A stretch of 64,000 bases of DNA from VRUE01 sp963695835 (lineage in GTDB: Bacteria > Actinomycetota > Thermoleophilia > Solirubrobacterales > 70-9): positions 1,178,001 through 1,242,000 of the forward strand of contig CAVOHR010000001.1 in NCBI GenBank assembly GCA_963695835.1, read 5' to 3'. The position numbers were made by a program, and so were the translations under genes. A model generated the notes under the pieces. That model was not told the origin of the DNA and did not search any database. It was given only the letters and a program-made list of their open reading frames with translations. This document shows, in pieces, positions 24,015-31,990 of the stretch (positions within the stretch are counted from its first letter, which is position 1; the number at the start of each line of letters is the position of its first letter).

Positions 24015-25556
24015 ATGGAGGCAGCCGGGGCCCTGGGCAGGGGCAACATCTCGACCCTCTACGAGGCCTCCCGCGAGGCGGTCAGGGCGCGTTCCCGCGC
24101 CTTCTGGATCGTCGCCGGGCTGACCGCCCTCGCCGCGGCCCTGCGCTTCGCGACGCTCGGCGTCCAGTCCTATCACCACGACGAGATCGTCACCGCCAGC
24201 CGGGTCCTGCGCGACGGCTTCGGCCACGCGATGGAAGCGGTCGGCTTCAGCGAGTCGGCGCCGCCGCTCTACTACGCGCTGGCCTGGTTCTGGACACAGC
24301 TGACCGGGACCGGCGAGGTCGGCCTGCGCTCGCTCTCGGCCCTGGCCGGGGCGGTGACGGTGCCGGTCGCCTTCCTGCTCGGCGCCGAGCTGCGCGGCCG
24401 CCGTGCCGGGATCGCCGCCGCCGCCTTCGTCGCGGTCAACCCGATGCTGCTCTGGTACTCGCAGGAGGCGCGCGGCTACGCGCTCTTCTCCCTGCTCACC
24501 GCCCTCGCCGCCCTCTACTTCGTGCGCGCCCTCGATCGCGGCCGGCGTGCCGATTTCGCCGGCTGGGGGATCGCCTCGGCGCTCGCCCTCGCCACCCACT
24601 ACTTCGCGATCTTCCCGGTTGCCCTCGAGGCGCTCTGGCTGCTGCGGCGACGCGGCCGGGCCGCGCTCCGGGGCCTCTGGATCGTCGCCGCCACCGGACT
24701 GCTGCTGGCTCCGCTGGCGATCCACCAGATGTCGCTCGGCCACGCCGAGTGGATCGGCGACCGCAGCCTCGGCCACCGGGTCTGGGAGGCGGGCGTGACC
24801 TTCGCGGCCGGGGAGACCGGCGACGTCATCGCCCGCCCGGAGCGGCTGCTGCCCGCGGTCGTGCCGCTGCTGGCGATGATCGCGGCGCTGGCGCTCGTCG
24901 CCTTCCGCGCCGAGCGCGACGAGCGCCGGGCCGCCGGGCGGATGCTGGCGCTCGCCGCCGTCACGGTCGCCGCACCCGTTGCCCTGGCGCTGCTCGCTCC
25001 CGGCAAGGATTACGTCCTCGCTCGCAACCTGCTGCCCGCCCTGGTGCCGCTGCTGGTCGCGGTGGCGGTCGGCGCCACCCTGCGCCGAGCCCGTCGCGCC
25101 GGCCTCGCCGCGGCCGCGGTGCTGGTCGTCTACTCGCTCGGCTTCTCGATCCTGGCCGGCGCCTCGCCCTCGCTGCAGCGGCCCGACTGGAGGGCCGTCG
25201 CCGCCAGGCTCGGAGAACCGAGCGCGCCGCGGGCGACGATCGGCTGGACGCTCGGCGAGGCCTCGCTGCGTTACTACCTCTCGACCGGCTCCTTCCAGGT
25301 CCAACCCTCGGACGGCTTCGCCTGGTACGTGCACGAAGTCGACTTCGTCTCCGACGGGCCGGCGCCGCCGGTTCCCGCCCGCCTGCTCGGGCCGGGCTTC
25401 CACCAGGTCGGCTACGGGCCGGCCGGCCGCCTCTGGGTGAGGCGCTACGCGCTCCCCGGCCCCGCGCTGGCGCAGCTGCGGCTGCGGACGGTTCGCGGCG
25501 CCGAGCTCGGCTTCCGCTCCAACGGGGTGCTGTTGGACGGGATCGGACCGCCGTGA
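24015..25556 (+). CDS. GT39-like membrane glycosyltransferase (polyprenyl-phosphate sugar donor)
   Basis: 513 residues with about eleven membrane helices. Motifs of the PMT/ArnT-like superfamily are YHHDEIV in the first extracytoplasmic loop (catalytic acidic residue), SESAPPLYYALAWF, and LLWYSQEARGYALF. The soluble C-terminal part (after ~390) faces outside. It would transfer a sugar from a polyprenyl phosphate to a protein, lipid or wall polymer; acceptor unknown. Starts 9 bases after lon and may be read through from it. Confidence 0.8.
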   Translation: MEAAGALGRGNISTLYEASREAVRARSRAFWIVAGLTALAAALRFATLGVQSYHHDEIVTASRVLRDGFGHAMEAVGFSESAPPLYYALAWFWTQLTGTGEVGLRSLSALAGAVTVPVAFLLGAELRGRRAGIAAAAFVAVNPMLLWYSQEARGYALFSLLTALAALYFVRALDRGRRADFAGWGIASALALATHYFAIFPVALEALWLLRRRGRAALRGLWIVAATGLLLAPLAIHQMSLGHAEWIGDRSLGHRVWEAGVTFAAGETGDVIARPERLLPAVVPLLAMIAALALVAFRAERDERRAAGRMLALAAVTVAAPVALALLAPGKDYVLARNLLPALVPLLVAVAVGATLRRARRAGLAAAAVLVVYSLGFSILAGASPSLQRPDWRAVAARLGEPSAPRATIGWTLGEASLRYYLSTGSFQVQPSDGFAWYVHEVDFVSDGPAPPVPARLLGPGFHQVGYGPAGRLWVRRYALPGPALAQLRLRTVRGAELGFRSNGVLLDGIGPP

Positions 25557-25621
25557 CGTGCCACGGCGCGGTTTGGGGTTATCCTCAGCCGGGAACTTTG
25601 AAGACCCAGCGAGGAGATGGC

Positions 25622-26050
25622 ATGAGCAAGACCAGAGCGGGCCAGGCCGCGGACATCTATTCCACCGCGCGCGAAAACCCATACGTGCAGCGCCTGATCG
25701 AGGACGAAGAGCTGCGGGACAGCCTCCGCGACGCGTTCGAAGCGGCGCGCGGGGCGTACTCGCGGGCGACCGGCAACGGCAAGGGGACCGTCAAGGCCGT
25801 GACCAGCGACAAGAAGGTGCAGAAGGACCTGCGCAGCGCCGCCGAGAGCCTGCGCGAAGCGTCCGAGCGGATGCGGGCTCCGAAGAAGCGCAAGAAGAGC
25901 CGGCTCGGCCGCCTGATCCTGCTCGCGCTCGTCGGCGCGGCGATCGCCCTGGTGCTCAGCGAGGACGCCCGCAAGACGGTCCTCGACGCGCTGTTCGGCG
26001 CCGAGGAGGAGTTCGAGTACACGAGCACGACCAGCATCAACGGCGGCTAG
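25622..26050 (+). CDS. Single-pass membrane protein, unknown
   Basis: 142 residues. The soluble part (1-100) is helical and charged, with a repeated Ala/Glu/Arg pattern; KKRKKSR precedes one membrane helix (LGRLILLALVGAAIALVL, residues ~101-119); a short tail ends in EEEFEYTST. Positive-inside topology places the N-terminus in the cytoplasm. GAGGAGA serves as ribosome site before the ATG. No family recognised. Confidence 0.65.
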   Translation: MSKTRAGQAADIYSTARENPYVQRLIEDEELRDSLRDAFEAARGAYSRATGNGKGTVKAVTSDKKVQKDLRSAAESLREASERMRAPKKRKKSRLGRLILLALVGAAIALVLSEDARKTVLDALFGAEEEFEYTSTTSINGG

Positions 26051-26088
26051 CCGAGGTTGCCGTGGAGAGGGCCGCCCGGCCCTCTCCT

Positions 26089-26094
26089 TAGACT
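26089..26094 (+). promoter_or_regulatory. -10 box of the TetR gene, leaderless spacing
   Basis: TAGACT followed by seven bases and the ATG at 26102; no ribosome binding site. Confidence 0.45.
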
Positions 26095-26101
26095 GGTGGG
26101 T

Positions 26102-26710
26102 ATGGAGGCCGCAACCAAAGAGCGCGAGCTGAGCGGGGAAAAGGCGCAGCGGATCGTCAACGCGATGCGCGAGAGCGTCGCCAAGCGCGGCGCCGCCGGC
26201 TCCACCTTCGAGCAGGTGGCCCGCGAGGCCGGGGTCAGCCGCGGCCTGCTGCATTACTACTTCGGGACCAAGGAGCGGCTGCTGGTCGAGGTGGTCCGCC
26301 GCGACGCCGAGATCCGCGTCGCCCGCCTCGACGAGCCGCTGGCGAAGGCGGAGACGGTCAACGACGTGATCGACGTCCTCGTCGCCAGCCTCACCGACCT
26401 GATCGAGAACGAACCGGCCTTCTTCCTGCTGCTCTACGAGTTGTTCAGCGCCGGCCGCCGCAACCCCGACATCCGCCACGAGGTCGGCCAGCTGTTCGAC
26501 CGCACCCGTTCCCACGTCGCCGAGGTGCTGGAGGCGAAGGAGCGCGAGGGCGTGCTCAGCCTGCGCTACGACGCCGAGGCGATCGTCGCCTACCTGTTCG
26601 CGGTCGGCGACGGCTTCGCGCTGCAGGCGCTCTCGGATCCGGACCGCGACATCGGCGCCGCGCTCGCCGCCGGCGCCGCCTCGGCCCGGTTCCTGCTCGC
26701 CGCCGAGTAG
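26102..26710 (+). CDS. TetR-family transcriptional regulator
   Basis: 202 residues. The N-terminal helix-turn-helix (STFEQVAREAGVSRGLLHYYFGTKERLLVEVVRRD) is clearly TetR. The ligand domain contains a hydrophobic stretch AFFLLLYELFSAGR. It lies 101 bp upstream of an MMPL transporter in the same direction, the usual arrangement for a repressor of a lipid or drug exporter. A TGGCTGG-type palindrome overlaps the transporter start region and recurs at 31954 and 47847, so this protein may control several lipid genes (inference). Confidence 0.9.
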   Translation: MEAATKERELSGEKAQRIVNAMRESVAKRGAAGSTFEQVAREAGVSRGLLHYYFGTKERLLVEVVRRDAEIRVARLDEPLAKAETVNDVIDVLVASLTDLIENEPAFFLLLYELFSAGRRNPDIRHEVGQLFDRTRSHVAEVLEAKEREGVLSLRYDAEAIVAYLFAVGDGFALQALSDPDRDIGAALAAGAASARFLLAAE

Positions 26711-26782
26711 CGCCACCCGTTCGCTCCGGGTTGGGCGCCGGAGCGTGACCGGGTTCACAGACGCGTATGCGGCACTGAGAGA

Positions 26783-26799
26783 GGCTGGCCAGCCAGCCA
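26783..26799. promoter_or_regulatory. Operator-like site a (TGGCTGG family) before the MMPL gene
   Basis: Contains the perfect palindrome GGCTGGCCAGCC; read on the minus strand it shares TGGCTGGCTGGCCAG with the site at 31954. It ends next to the possible start codons at 26800 and 26812, so a bound repressor would block the MMPL promoter or start. Confidence 0.5.
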
Positions 26800-26811
26800 A
26801 TGCGAGAGCCG

Positions 26812-28428
26812 ATGAGCAGACTGGCCACCTTCCTCGGGCGCAGACGACGCTGGGTCCTCGCCGGCTGGGTCGTCGTCCTGGTTCTCGCATTCCCCCTCGC
26901 CTCGCGGCAGACCGAGCACCTGACGGGCGGCGGCTTCGACGTCCCGGGCAGTCAGTCGAAGGCGGTCAGCGACGCGCTCGGGCGGAGCTTCGGCGAAGAC
27001 GCCAACGGCATCGTCGTGCTGCTGCGGGCGCAACCGGGCACGACGCCGGCGGCTCGGGCCGCAGCGGTCGCCCGGGTGCGCCGGGCGGTCGCCGGGATCG
27101 ACCGGGTGACGCTGGCACCCGCAGCGGCCCGCCGGGCCGAGGTCGCGCTGAGACACGGCGCCGTGGCGATGCTGCCGCTGCGCAGCGACCTCAGCTCCGA
27201 CCTGCTGATCGACGCGGCGGGAGCGCTGCGCGAAGATCTCGACCCCGGCGCCGCCCGGGGCGGCGTGACGACCTACCTCGCCGGCCAGCCGACGATCTGG
27301 GCGGGGATGCAGGAACTGTCCAAGGAAGACCTCGCCAAGGCGGAGGCCGGCGGCTTCCCGATCGTCGCCCTGATCCTGCTCGTCGTCTTCGGCTCGCTGG
27401 CCGCGGCGGCGCTGCCGCTGGCGCTCGGCTTCGTCAGCGTGATCGTCACCGGAGCGCTGATCTACTTCATCTCGCTGCAGATGGAGACCTCGGTCTTCGT
27501 CACCAACATGGCCTCGATGATCGGGATCGGCGTCGCGGTCGACTACTCGCTGTTCATCCTCGCCCGCTACCGCGAGGAGCGGGCGGCGGGCCGCAGCGCC
27601 GACGAGGCGCGGGTCGAGGCGCTGTCGACCTCGGGCCTCGCCGTGACCTTCTCCGGCCTGGCGGTGATCGTCTCGCTGGCCGGGCTGTGGATGGTCGACA
27701 ACCAGGCGCTGCGCTCGATGGCGCTCGGCGCGATGGTCGTCGTCGGCGTCTCGATCCTCGCTGCGACCACCCTGCTGCCGGCGCTGATCGCGATGCTCGG
27801 CGACCGCGTCCTGCCCGGCGGGATCGTCGCCCGAGCTCTTCGGCTGATTCGAAGTCCGTTCCGCCGTGTGCGCGCCAGGGGAGCGCCCGCCGCCCCCGGA
27901 CACGGGAATCAAGCCGCCGCCGCCTCCGCTTCGCGTCCGGGGGCGGTGGGAGGGGGCGGCGGTTTCTGGGCCCGATGGGCCCAGATCGGTGATGGCCCGT
28001 CCCTGGACCGCGGTGATCGCGGTCGGCTCCCTCCTCCTCTTCCTCGCGATCCCGGTCCTCTCGATCGCCACCGGCACGCAGACCCTGACCCAGTTTCCGA
28101 AGGGCAGCGACGTGCGGGCCGGCAACGAGCTGGCCTCGAAGCAGCTCGGCGGCGGCACCGACCCGGTGCAGATCGTCGCCGCCTTCGGCTCGGTCGATGC
28201 GGCGCGCGAAGGCCGGGGCGCGGTCGCCGGCTTCGTGCGCAGGCTCGAGGCGACGCCGGGCGTCAGCTCGGTCGCTCCTCCGGCCTACGCGGGGGGCAGC
28301 GTGCTGATCCAGGCGACGCCGAGCGCCGGCAGCGAGACGGATGCCGCGGTCGCCCTGGTCGAGCGCCTGCGCGGCCTGGCTCCGTCGACCTCGCTGGGCC
28401 GGGCCGCGACCGTCGAAGTCGGCGGTGA
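26812..28428 (+). CDS. MMPL/RND transporter, N-terminal half (frame broken near 27990)
   Basis: Conserved protein runs from MSRLATFLGRRRRWVLAGW to about FWARWAQ (base ~27985). It covers the first helix, the first periplasmic domain and six helices, including IGIGVAVDYSLFILARYREER, the proton-relay segment of MMPL pumps. After that the frame continues in non-homologous sequence to 28428, while the homology resumes one frame over. The linker just before the break holds a GC-rich inverted repeat (12-bp arms at 27890 and 27935). Either a real frameshift, a sequencing error in a GC-rich stretch, or a split gene. ATG 26800 is an alternative start. Confidence 0.7.
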   Translation: MSRLATFLGRRRRWVLAGWVVVLVLAFPLASRQTEHLTGGGFDVPGSQSKAVSDALGRSFGEDANGIVVLLRAQPGTTPAARAAAVARVRRAVAGIDRVTLAPAAARRAEVALRHGAVAMLPLRSDLSSDLLIDAAGALREDLDPGAARGGVTTYLAGQPTIWAGMQELSKEDLAKAEAGGFPIVALILLVVFGSLAAAALPLALGFVSVIVTGALIYFISLQMETSVFVTNMASMIGIGVAVDYSLFILARYREERAAGRSADEARVEALSTSGLAVTFSGLAVIVSLAGLWMVDNQALRSMALGAMVVVGVSILAATTLLPALIAMLGDRVLPGGIVARALRLIRSPFRRVRARGAPAAPGHGNQAAAASASRPGAVGGGGGFWARWAQIGDGPSLDRGDRGRLPPPLPRDPGPLDRHRHADPDPVSEGQRRAGRQRAGLEAARRRHRPGADRRRLRLGRCGARRPGRGRRLRAQARGDAGRQLGRSSGLRGGQRADPGDAERRQRDGCRGRPGRAPARPGSVDLAGPGRDRRSRR

Positions 28429-29077
28429 GACCGCGCGCAGCCACGACGTGCGCCGCCTGATCAGCGGCTCGATGTGGAAGATCGTCCTCTTCGTCCTCGC
28501 GCTCAGCTTCCTCGTCCTGATGACGATGCTGCGCTCGCTGCTGCTGCCGCTGAAGGCGGTGCTGATGAACCTGCTCTCGATCGGCGCCGCCTTCGGCATC
28601 CTCGTCGCCGTCTTCCAGTGGGGCTGGTTCGACAGCCTGCTCGGCTTCGAAAGCCAGGGGGCGCTGGACACGATCAACGTGCCGCTGATCTTCGCCGTCG
28701 TCTTCGGCCTCTCGATGGACTACGAGGTCTTCCTGATGTCGCGGATCCGCGAGCGCTACATGCGCCATGGCGACAACGAGCGCGCGGTCGCGGAGGGCCT
28801 GGCGACGAGCGCCCGCACGATTTCCTCGGCGGCGCTGATCATGACCTGCGTCTTCGCCGTCTTCGTGCTCACCGGCGTGCCCTCGATCAAGGAGCTGGGC
28901 CTGGGCTGCGCGGTGGCGATTGCCCTCGACGCGACTCTGGTGCGGCTGATCCTGGTGCCGGCGGCGATGAAGCTGCTGGGCGGCTGGAACTGGTGGATGC
29001 CGACCTGGCTCGACCGTCTCCTGCCCGACCTCTCCTTCGAGCGCGGCGCGCGAGAGCCCAAGCCCGCCGAAGCCTGA
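27992..29077 (+). CDS. MMPL/RND transporter, C-terminal half
   Basis: Starting MARPWTAVIAVGSLLLFLAIPVLS, this is exactly where the second repeat unit of an MMPL transporter should begin. It has a second periplasmic domain, then six helices with FGLSMDYEVFLMSRIRERYMRHGDNERAV, the second relay motif. A GTG at 27989 and the ATG at 27992 could start it separately, giving a two-subunit pump. Otherwise it joins the N-terminal half through a one-base shift. Substrate is probably a lipid or hydrophobic compound. Confidence 0.7.
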   Translation: MARPWTAVIAVGSLLLFLAIPVLSIATGTQTLTQFPKGSDVRAGNELASKQLGGGTDPVQIVAAFGSVDAAREGRGAVAGFVRRLEATPGVSSVAPPAYAGGSVLIQATPSAGSETDAAVALVERLRGLAPSTSLGRAATVEVGGETARSHDVRRLISGSMWKIVLFVLALSFLVLMTMLRSLLLPLKAVLMNLLSIGAAFGILVAVFQWGWFDSLLGFESQGALDTINVPLIFAVVFGLSMDYEVFLMSRIRERYMRHGDNERAVAEGLATSARTISSAALIMTCVFAVFVLTGVPSIKELGLGCAVAIALDATLVRLILVPAAMKLLGGWNWWMPTWLDRLLPDLSFERGAREPKPAEA

Positions 29078-29090
29078 CCCGAGGCCCAGG

Positions 29091-29144
29091 AGGACGTGCC
29101 CAGAGTTAACCGCCAGTATGGGTGGTCAACTCGGGGCACGTCCT
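29091..29144. terminator. GGACGTGCC long hairpin after the MMPL gene
   Basis: AGGACGTGCCC / GGGCACGTCCT form 11-bp perfect outer arms, with inner GAGTT/AACTC continuing the stem. It starts 14 bases after the MMPL stop. The same arm sequence occurs in the hairpin at 9400-9452. It may stop transcription before the amidase promoter. Confidence 0.5.
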
Positions 29145-29155
29145 AGCAGGACGCG

Positions 29156-29161
29156 TAGGAT
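29156..29161 (+). promoter_or_regulatory. -10 box of the amidase gene, leaderless spacing
   Basis: TAGGAT, six bases, then the GTG at 29168; no ribosome site. Confidence 0.45.
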
Positions 29162-29167
29162 TGCCGC

Positions 29168-30574
29168 GTGGCCGACGACATCGCATTCGCTGGGGCCGCG
29201 AGGCAGGCGGAGATGGTGCGCGGCGGTGAGGTGTCGCCGACCGAGCTGGTGCGGCTCTGCCTGGAGCGGATCGCGCGGCTCGACCCGCAGCTCAACTCGT
29301 TCCGCACCGTGTTCGCCGAACGGGCGCTGCTCGAGGCTGAGCAGGCCGAGGCGCGGCTGCGGGGCGGCGACCGGCGGCCGCTGCTCGGGGTGCCGGTGGC
29401 GATCAAGGACGAGGTCGACCTGGCCGGCGACCTGACGACCTACGGCACCGACGGCTTCGACCAGCCCGCGGCGGCCGACGCCGAGGCGGTGCGAAGGCTG
29501 CGCGAGGCGGGGGCGGTCGTGGTCGGCAAGACCCTGCTCCCCGAGCTGGCGATCTGCGGCTTCACCGAGTCGGCGACCTGGGGCGTGACCCGCAACCCGT
29601 GGAACCCGCAGCGCACGCCGGGCGGCTCGAGCGGCGGCAGCGCCGCCGCGGTCGCCGCCGGGCTGGTGCCGATCGCCTTCGCCTCCGACGGCGCCGGGTC
29701 GATCCGCATCCCGGCTTCCTCCTGCGGGCTGTTCGGCCTCAAACCGCAGCGCGGCAGGATCTCGGTCGCCCCGGACCGCGAGCGCTGGAACGGCATGTCC
29801 GCCTTCGGCTGCGTCAGCCGCTCGGTACTCGACACTGCGCTATGGCTCGACGTCTGCCGTGCCGGCGACGGCGAGCCGGGCGCGCCGCCTCCTCCCGGGC
29901 GTCCGTACGTCGAGGCGGCGAAGGCCCCGCCGGGGAAGCTGCGGGTTGCCTGGTCCACCGCGACCCCGCGGGCGATCGCGCCGCCGACGATCGACGAGGT
30001 CGCCAAGGGGGCGGTCGCGGAGACGGCGCAGCTGCTGGGCTCGCTGGGCCATGACGTGAGTCGGCGCGATCCGGACTGGGCAGGGATCGGCGACAACTCG
30101 GTGCCGCGCTACCTGCGCGGGATCGCCGAAGACTTCGCCAAGGTCCCGCACCCGGAGAGGCTCGAACGGCGCACCCGGGGCATGGCCCGGATCGGGCGGC
30201 TGGTTCCGGACGGCCTCTTCGAGCGGGCGCGCCGCGGCGAAGCGGTGGACGCCGCCCGCGTCAACGCGATCTTCGACGACCACGACGTCCTGATCACCCC
30301 GGTGATGGGCGGCACGGCGCTGCCGGTCCGCCGCTGGGAGGGACGCGGCGCGCTCTGGACTCTGCTCGGGATGAGCCGCTTCTACCCCTACTGCATCCCC
30401 TGGAACCACCTCGGCAACCCGGCGATGTCGGTCCCCGCCGGCTTCGCCGCCGACGGCATGCCGCTCGCGGTGCAGGTGATTGCCCGCGCCGGCGACGAGG
30501 CGACCCTGCTCTCCCTCGCCGCCCAGCTCGAGGCCGAGCGCCCCTGGGCGGACAAGCGCCCGCCGATCTCCTAA
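29168..30574 (+). CDS. Amidase-signature family hydrolase
   Basis: 468 residues, GTG start. The Ser-cisSer-Lys triad is visible: Lys80 in PVAIKDEVD, Ser154 in GGSSGGSAAAVAAGL and Ser178 in DGAGSIRIPAS. It hydrolyses amide bonds. It is not the GatA subunit, since no gatB or gatC is nearby and the C-terminal region differs; acylamidase or aryl-amide hydrolase activity is more likely, substrate unknown. Confidence 0.88.
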   Translation: MADDIAFAGAARQAEMVRGGEVSPTELVRLCLERIARLDPQLNSFRTVFAERALLEAEQAEARLRGGDRRPLLGVPVAIKDEVDLAGDLTTYGTDGFDQPAAADAEAVRRLREAGAVVVGKTLLPELAICGFTESATWGVTRNPWNPQRTPGGSSGGSAAAVAAGLVPIAFASDGAGSIRIPASSCGLFGLKPQRGRISVAPDRERWNGMSAFGCVSRSVLDTALWLDVCRAGDGEPGAPPPPGRPYVEAAKAPPGKLRVAWSTATPRAIAPPTIDEVAKGAVAETAQLLGSLGHDVSRRDPDWAGIGDNSVPRYLRGIAEDFAKVPHPERLERRTRGMARIGRLVPDGLFERARRGEAVDAARVNAIFDDHDVLITPVMGGTALPVRRWEGRGALWTLLGMSRFYPYCIPWNHLGNPAMSVPAGFAADGMPLAVQVIARAGDEATLLSLAAQLEAERPWADKRPPIS

Positions 30575-30584
30575 ACGCTCGCTT

Positions 30585-31874
30585 CTAGCTGGCGAAGACC
30601 TTGCGCAGCCGCGCGATCTCGCGCAGCTTGCCGCGCGGGCGGATGCGGCGCTGGAGGACCATCTTCAGCTGGTTGGCGTCGGGTTTGCCGGAGGCGATCC
30701 AGTCGGCCCAGCTCGCCTCGATCGTCAGGGTCGGGTCGGGCGCCTCGCCCGGCTCGGCACGGGTCGAGCCGTTGTCGATCGTCAGGTGCCAGGGGTCGGC
30801 GTCGCTGAACCGCCACTGGTAGACGAGCGGCGAGCCGTTGGCCGCGGCCGGGTCGGCGGCGCGGCTGATCACGTCGAAGTAGAGGCGCTGCACCTCGGGC
30901 GAGGCGTCGGGCCTGGGCCCGTCGGGCGGGCCGAGGACACCGGCCTCCATCAGCTTCACCTGGCGCGCCGCGACCTCCTCGGCCGAGGCCTCGGGGTCGA
31001 ACGGGAAGACGCCCGGCGGCATCTCCTCGGTCGGGAAGCCGATCGTCCGCCAGCGCTGGCGGATCAGCTTCAGGCCGAAGGCGAAGATGTCCTCGAGGCT
31101 GAAGCCGTAGCACTCGGTGTACTCGCGGTCCATGCCGGGCGGGTAGAACACGGCCGGACCGTAGGGCAGCACTTCGCGCAGCAGCTCGACCACCGCGGCC
31201 CGGCACTCCTCGGCGCCGGGGCGCTCCAGGTCCAGCAGCTCGGAGAGGACCTTGACGCCGAAGCCGATGTGGCGCTGCTCGTCCTTGGAGACGTTGCCCA
31301 TGCCCTCGCTGAAGCCGGGCATCGTTTCCTTCGAGGCGAAGAAGTCCTCGATGAAGTGCTGGCCGGGCTGGGCGAGCGAGCCCTCGACGATCAGGTGGTA
31401 GAGGGTGATCGCCTGCGCGTACTTGGGCAGCGAGCGGTCCTTGCGCAGTTCCTCGGCCATCCGGTCGAGCCGGTCGAAGATGCCGCGGTAGCCCCAGTTG
31501 AGCTGCGGCAGGGTGGAGGAGAGGGTCTGCTGGATCGACTCGCCGCCGACCCCGATCACCTCCTTGAAGAAGCGGTGGAAGAAGATCGAGTGGCGGACCT
31601 CGTCGACCTGCTGCGTGGCGAGGAAGTAGGACTGCTCCTCGGTCGGGGCGGCGGTGACGTAGGGGGCGAGGGTGTCGGCGACCCGGTCCTCGCCGTAGAA
31701 GAACATCGAGTAGATCCACATCGCCGAGCGCCTCTGGATCTCGCTCAGCGCCTCCCAGCCCGCCCGGTCCGCGGAGAAGTCGAGGTCGTAGGCGCTCCAG
31801 TTGCCGTGCTCCCAGCGCGTGTAGAGGTCCTCGTAGGTGACGTTGTCCATCGGGCTCTGCGAAGCGACGCTCAT
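30585..31874 (-). CDS. Ferritin-like di-iron (R2-like) protein fused to SCP2 domain
   Basis: 429 residues. Residues ~20-275 resemble ribonucleotide reductase R2 and related di-iron oxidases. Metal-ligand motifs are YGEDRVAD, QVDEVRHSIFF, EGSLAQPGQHF and KDEQRHIGFG, consistent with four carboxylates and two histidines. Residues ~320-429 look like an SCP2 sterol/lipid-carrier domain (WRFSDADPWHLTIDNG...PDPTLTIEASWADWIAS). The fusion suggests oxidation of a bound lipid rather than nucleotide reduction. AAGGAGA precedes the ATG. The acyl-CoA ligase gene lies upstream in the same direction; an operator-like site is between them. Confidence 0.78.
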   Translation of the reverse strand: MSVASQSPMDNVTYEDLYTRWEHGNWSAYDLDFSADRAGWEALSEIQRRSAMWIYSMFFYGEDRVADTLAPYVTAAPTEEQSYFLATQQVDEVRHSIFFHRFFKEVIGVGGESIQQTLSSTLPQLNWGYRGIFDRLDRMAEELRKDRSLPKYAQAITLYHLIVEGSLAQPGQHFIEDFFASKETMPGFSEGMGNVSKDEQRHIGFGVKVLSELLDLERPGAEECRAAVVELLREVLPYGPAVFYPPGMDREYTECYGFSLEDIFAFGLKLIRQRWRTIGFPTEEMPPGVFPFDPEASAEEVAARQVKLMEAGVLGPPDGPRPDASPEVQRLYFDVISRAADPAAANGSPLVYQWRFSDADPWHLTIDNGSTRAEPGEAPDPTLTIEASWADWIASGKPDANQLKMVLQRRIRPRGKLREIARLRKVFAS

Positions 31875-31953
31875 CTCTTCTCCTTGGGAATCGGGCGCCT
31901 CATGGCGCCTGCCGGGGGCTGCCGGGGGCTGCCGCGATGGAGACTACCAGCGA

Positions 31954-31973
31954 AACTGGCCAGCCAGCCAGTT
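31954..31973. promoter_or_regulatory. Operator-like site b (TGGCTGG family)
   Basis: AACTGGC-N6-GCCAGTT, perfect 7-bp arms, between the acyl-CoA ligase stop and the R2-like gene start. It shares TGGCTGGCTGGCCAG (minus strand) with the site at 26783. A candidate TetR operator controlling the R2/SCP2 gene. Confidence 0.55.
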
Positions 31974-31990
31974 CTCGCCACGCGACCTCG

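Noticed and set aside
21225..25682. A 1485-codon open frame antisense to lon and the glycosyltransferase
   Set aside because: High third-position GC leaves long antisense frames open; the product is a low-complexity Arg/Gly/Glu/Leu string without domains, while the sense genes are clear.
31911..31936. Short tandem repeat CTGCCGGGGG as a CRISPR-like or VNTR array
   Set aside because: Only about two and a half units and no spacers; ordinary low complexity.
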